From NCBI GenBank assembly GCA_015852425.1, contig JAAAIG010000894.1, positions 4,359 through 15,321 on the forward strand: 10,963 bases of DNA. Direction: 5' to 3'. Origin of the DNA: Gryganskiella cystojenkinii (taxonomy: Eukaryota; Mortierellomycota; Mortierellomycetes; Mortierellales; Mortierellaceae). This document shows, in pieces, positions 8,390-10,963 of the stretch. Numbering within the stretch: the stretch's first letter is position 1; each line of letters begins with the position of its first letter. The position numbers were made by a program, and so were the translations under genes. The notes beneath the pieces were generated by a model. It was not told the origin of the DNA and did no database searches. It worked only from the letters and a program-made list of their open reading frames with translations.

Positions 8390-10963
8390 TTAGGAAGACT
8401 TGACGTTCTCACTCTTCTTGACCAGACTGTAAAAGATACTGTCGGGGTCATTGAGCAATACCTGAGGCGGATCAAACTCGGCTACGCGTCCGTGATCAAG
8501 GACGATGATGCGATCGCTGTCCATGATGGTGTTGATGCGATGGGCTATCGTCAACACTGTGCAGCCCTGGAACGACTTGCGGAGCGCTAGCTGGATAGCG
8601 TTGTCCGTTTCGATATCGATAGCAGCAGTCGCTTCATCGAGACAGAGGATTCGGATGTGCTGGTTGAGCATCGACCTTGCCAAACTCATCAGCTGGCGCT
8701 GACCAAGCGACAGACTGTCCCCACCATTCTCAATCGCCGCGTTGAGTCCCTCGGGTAGTGTGGACACATAGTCTTTAAGAGAGGCAGACTCAAGGGCTGC
8801 CCAAATGTCAGCGTCTTGCCATTCGTCAAACGGATCGAGATTGAGGCGGATCGTGCCACCAAAGAGGAAAGGCTCCTGTGGAATAATGGCCAAGCTAGAT
8901 CGAAGCTGGTGCAGTCCCAAGGTCGAAATGTCAATACCATCAATGACAATCTTGCCTTCCGCAGCCTCAATGATTCGAAAGAGCGCCATCGTCACAGAGG
9001 ACTTGCCAGCGCCCGTGCGTCCCACAATACCAATACGCTCGCCAGCGTGGATCGTCAAGTCAATGTTCTTGAGCACCAGGTCATGGCCTTCGCGGTATCG
9101 CGTGGAGTAGTTCTGGAACTCGATCTTGCCCTGCTGCGGCCAGCTCTTGTCCGTCTTGGAATCGGGAATCACATCGCGAGCCTCTGAGGGAAGCTGGCTA
9201 TACTCGCGGATACGTTCGACAGACACGATGCCAATCTCGAGCTGGCAGTATGCCGACATCATAATTGTAGTCATCCCTGTCAAAGTACCAATTTGACTAA
9301 GAACAATACCGAACTGTCCAGCGCTGGCAGAGTCACGCTGGAGGACGGCCATCAGAGCCACAAAACCAAGAACAATGTCGATGAGGAACTCGAGCATCAA
9401 CTGCAGCCATAGTTGGGTCAAGTTGGTCAAGTAGTAAACTTGCTGCGACTGATCAAGCATCTTGTTGGCTTGCAAGCGAAACCGTTCGCCTTCGCTAAAG
9501 CCGCGAATTGTCGCTAGACCGTTGAGCGTCTCTCCAAAATGGGCATACATTGGCGAGCGAGCAGCCGAGTCAAGACGCTTGAGCTCGCGAGTTGAGACAA
9601 GGTAATATCCAGCCAGGTAGTAGTAGCAGATACAGAGAGGAGCCAATATAATGATACAGTAGGGTGTAGCGGCGATTGCAAACGCAAATTGTTGGAGGAC
9701 GAACAGGATACCGAAGAAAAGACTCACAAACTTCATTGGCAGATCAAAGTCAACCGCGGAGATATCCTGGCTGAACCTGTTAATAATCTTGCCTGAGGAC
9801 GTGATGTCGAAAAAGCTCATCGGCGAGCGGACCAATGGTATGAGCATGCTCGCATGCAGGACCTTCGAGGCGCGACGAGCCAGCACGAGGTACGAGACGG
9901 CGTAAATGCACCCGAGACTTGCCACAGACCCCAAAGTCCAGCCAAGTGAGGTCAAGATCCAGTAGTTGAGGCTCTGAGAAGGTACAGCTTGTTGATTGTC
10001 GTTTCCCCATTGCTTGAGCCAGAGCTGGAAATAGAACTGAATCACAATGAAGACGATGCTGATTGAGAGATAAATAGCGCAACCAAACGGACCAGCACTC
10101 TGAATGTAATTCTTGTAGATTTCCCAGTGCACACGGCCATCCTTGGTCACCTCTTCGTCAACAATTTGATGCTCGCCAAGGTCGATATCGTCCTCGTGCA
10201 CGTGCTGCGAAGTATTGGATGGGCAGATATTGGAGTGCTTGATCGGACCATCAGAACGAGCATCTTTCTTGTTACTGGGAACTTCAACAACTTCCTCCTC
10301 AATCTCAGTAGACGACGTGTTTCCAGACATGTCCTCGAGATCCACTGTGTCCTTGGCACCTCCATGAGTCAGATTGCCCTCCACCACCAATCGGAAAAGA
10401 TCACCTTCAGCGTCTTGGATGAGTTCATCGTAGCTTCCATCCTGAGCAATCCTTCCCTGCTTGACCACAATGATCTGGTCCACGTCTTGAAGGTGGTGGA
10501 TTCCGTTGGTAATCAGAATGCGAGTCTTGTCCGCGAGGATATGGCTGATGGCTTCTTCGAAAATGTGTCGGTCAACATGCGCATCGACAGCCGAGAGAGG
10601 ATCGTCAAAGATGTATACGTCGGCGTCGGCGTAGACGGCACGGGCAATAGAAATTCGTTGCCTCTGGCCTCCGGAGAGGTTGATGCCCTAATGACCAATA
10701 GCAATATCAATACACCCAAGTTTATCTCTGCAATTAGAACCGATTCTCCCTGTTGCCATCACATGTGGTGCTCTCAGTTTGTTTTTAAGTACCTTTTCAC
10801 CAATCAAAGTCTGGTCACCGTCGATGAGTATCTTGAAGTCCGAGATCAAGGCACAAGCCTTAATGACTTGCAGGTACCGCTCCTTGTCGTAGTCATGGCC
10901 AAATAGGATGTTGTTGCGGACGGTGTCATTGAGGATCCAAGCTGACTGGGCGACATAGGCAAG
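8390..10963 (-). CDS. ABC transporter, ABCC/MRP (full-size, Yor1/Ycf1-like) subfamily, 3' part only
   Basis: A membrane ATP-driven exporter. ABCC proteins move conjugates, drugs or lipids at the plasma or vacuolar membrane, and the substrate here is unknown. Exons on the minus strand are 10963-10793 and 10687-8390, giving 822 visible residues; the N-terminal half lies beyond the window. NBD1: Q-loop [10 protein letters not shown] (Q 10946-10948), signature LSGGQ (10664-10678), Walker B VYIFDDP (10601-10606), switch region ITNGIHH. An acidic linker (about 10380-10120) ends in [15 protein letters not shown]2 has hydrophobic blocks near 10093-10016, 9961-9880, 9732-9600, 9410-9345 and 9312-9210. 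NBD2: Walker [10 protein letters not shown] (8996-9022), Q-loop PQEP (Q 8876-8878), signature LSLGQ (8699-8713), Walker B LCLDEAT (catalytic E 8633-8635), switch H (8540-8542). NBD1 has Asp for the catalytic Glu and Asn for the switch His, while NBD2 is intact. This is the asymmetric arrangement known for ABCC proteins. Subfamily is firm; the orthologue is not. Confidence 0.93.
10688..10792 (-). other. Intron in the NBD1 region of the ABC transporter gene
   Basis: On the minus strand the donor is GTACTT (from 10792) and the acceptor CATTAG (ending 10688), 105 nt, phase 0. Removal joins ...DQTLIGEK to [11 protein letters not shown], the usual ABCC wording before the NBD1 signature, which makes the junction very secure. 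If retained, the 34 preceding intron codons are open and the only in-frame stop is the acceptor's own TAG. Confidence 0.92.

Noticed and set aside
10688..10690. In-frame TAG suggesting a transporter pseudogene
   Set aside because: The TAG is the acceptor of a phase 0 intron; splicing restores [11 protein letters not shown] exactly, and all downstream motifs are intact.
10127..10906. 259-codon open frame on the + strand
   Set aside because: It lies antisense to the transporter's NBD1 and linker, runs through a secure intron, and has no recognisable protein features. The opposite strand carries clear ABC motifs, so this is a shadow of biased codon use.

Overview
This is eukaryotic nuclear DNA, most likely from a filamentous or early-diverging fungus. 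The evidence is short spliceosomal introns (about 97-360 nt) with GTRNGT-like donors, CTRAY-type branch motifs and YAG acceptors; compact convergent genes; and coding sequence rich in AAG, CTC, TTG and GTC codons. The gene style recalls Mortierellomycota/Mucoromycota, but that placement is an inference. I see no bacterial, viral or transposon signature.

Layout: (1) 1-253 is promoter and 5' leader, with an E-box, a CCAAT box, a pyrimidine-rich stretch and a palindrome abutting the start codon. (2) 254-7211 (+) is a complete eight-exon gene for a type III phosphatidylinositol 4-kinase alpha (yeast Stt4 / human PI4KA), 1,953 aa once spliced. Its seven introns all lie in the first 1,554 coding nt, and the last 4,308 nt form one exon. 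(3) 7212-8389 is a gene-free convergent intergenic stretch holding the two 3' flanks and candidate polyadenylation signals. (4) 8390-10963 (-) is the 3' part of an ABCC/MRP-type ABC transporter: the end of NBD1, an acidic linker, TMD2, NBD2 and the C-terminus. It has one 105-nt intron and is cut by the window edge, so the N-terminal half is missing.

The two genes need not work together. The kinase makes PI4P at the plasma membrane, the transporter is a membrane exporter, and the convergent arrangement implies no shared promoter.

I do not see an undescribed biological system here. The features most worth a second look concern RNA processing: an abutting acceptor|donor (AG|GT) inside kinase intron 7, which allows two-step splicing or a 27-nt stop-containing microexon, and a frame-preserving transporter intron whose only in-frame stop is the acceptor TAG. 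The palindrome ending on the A of the kinase ATG is the third.
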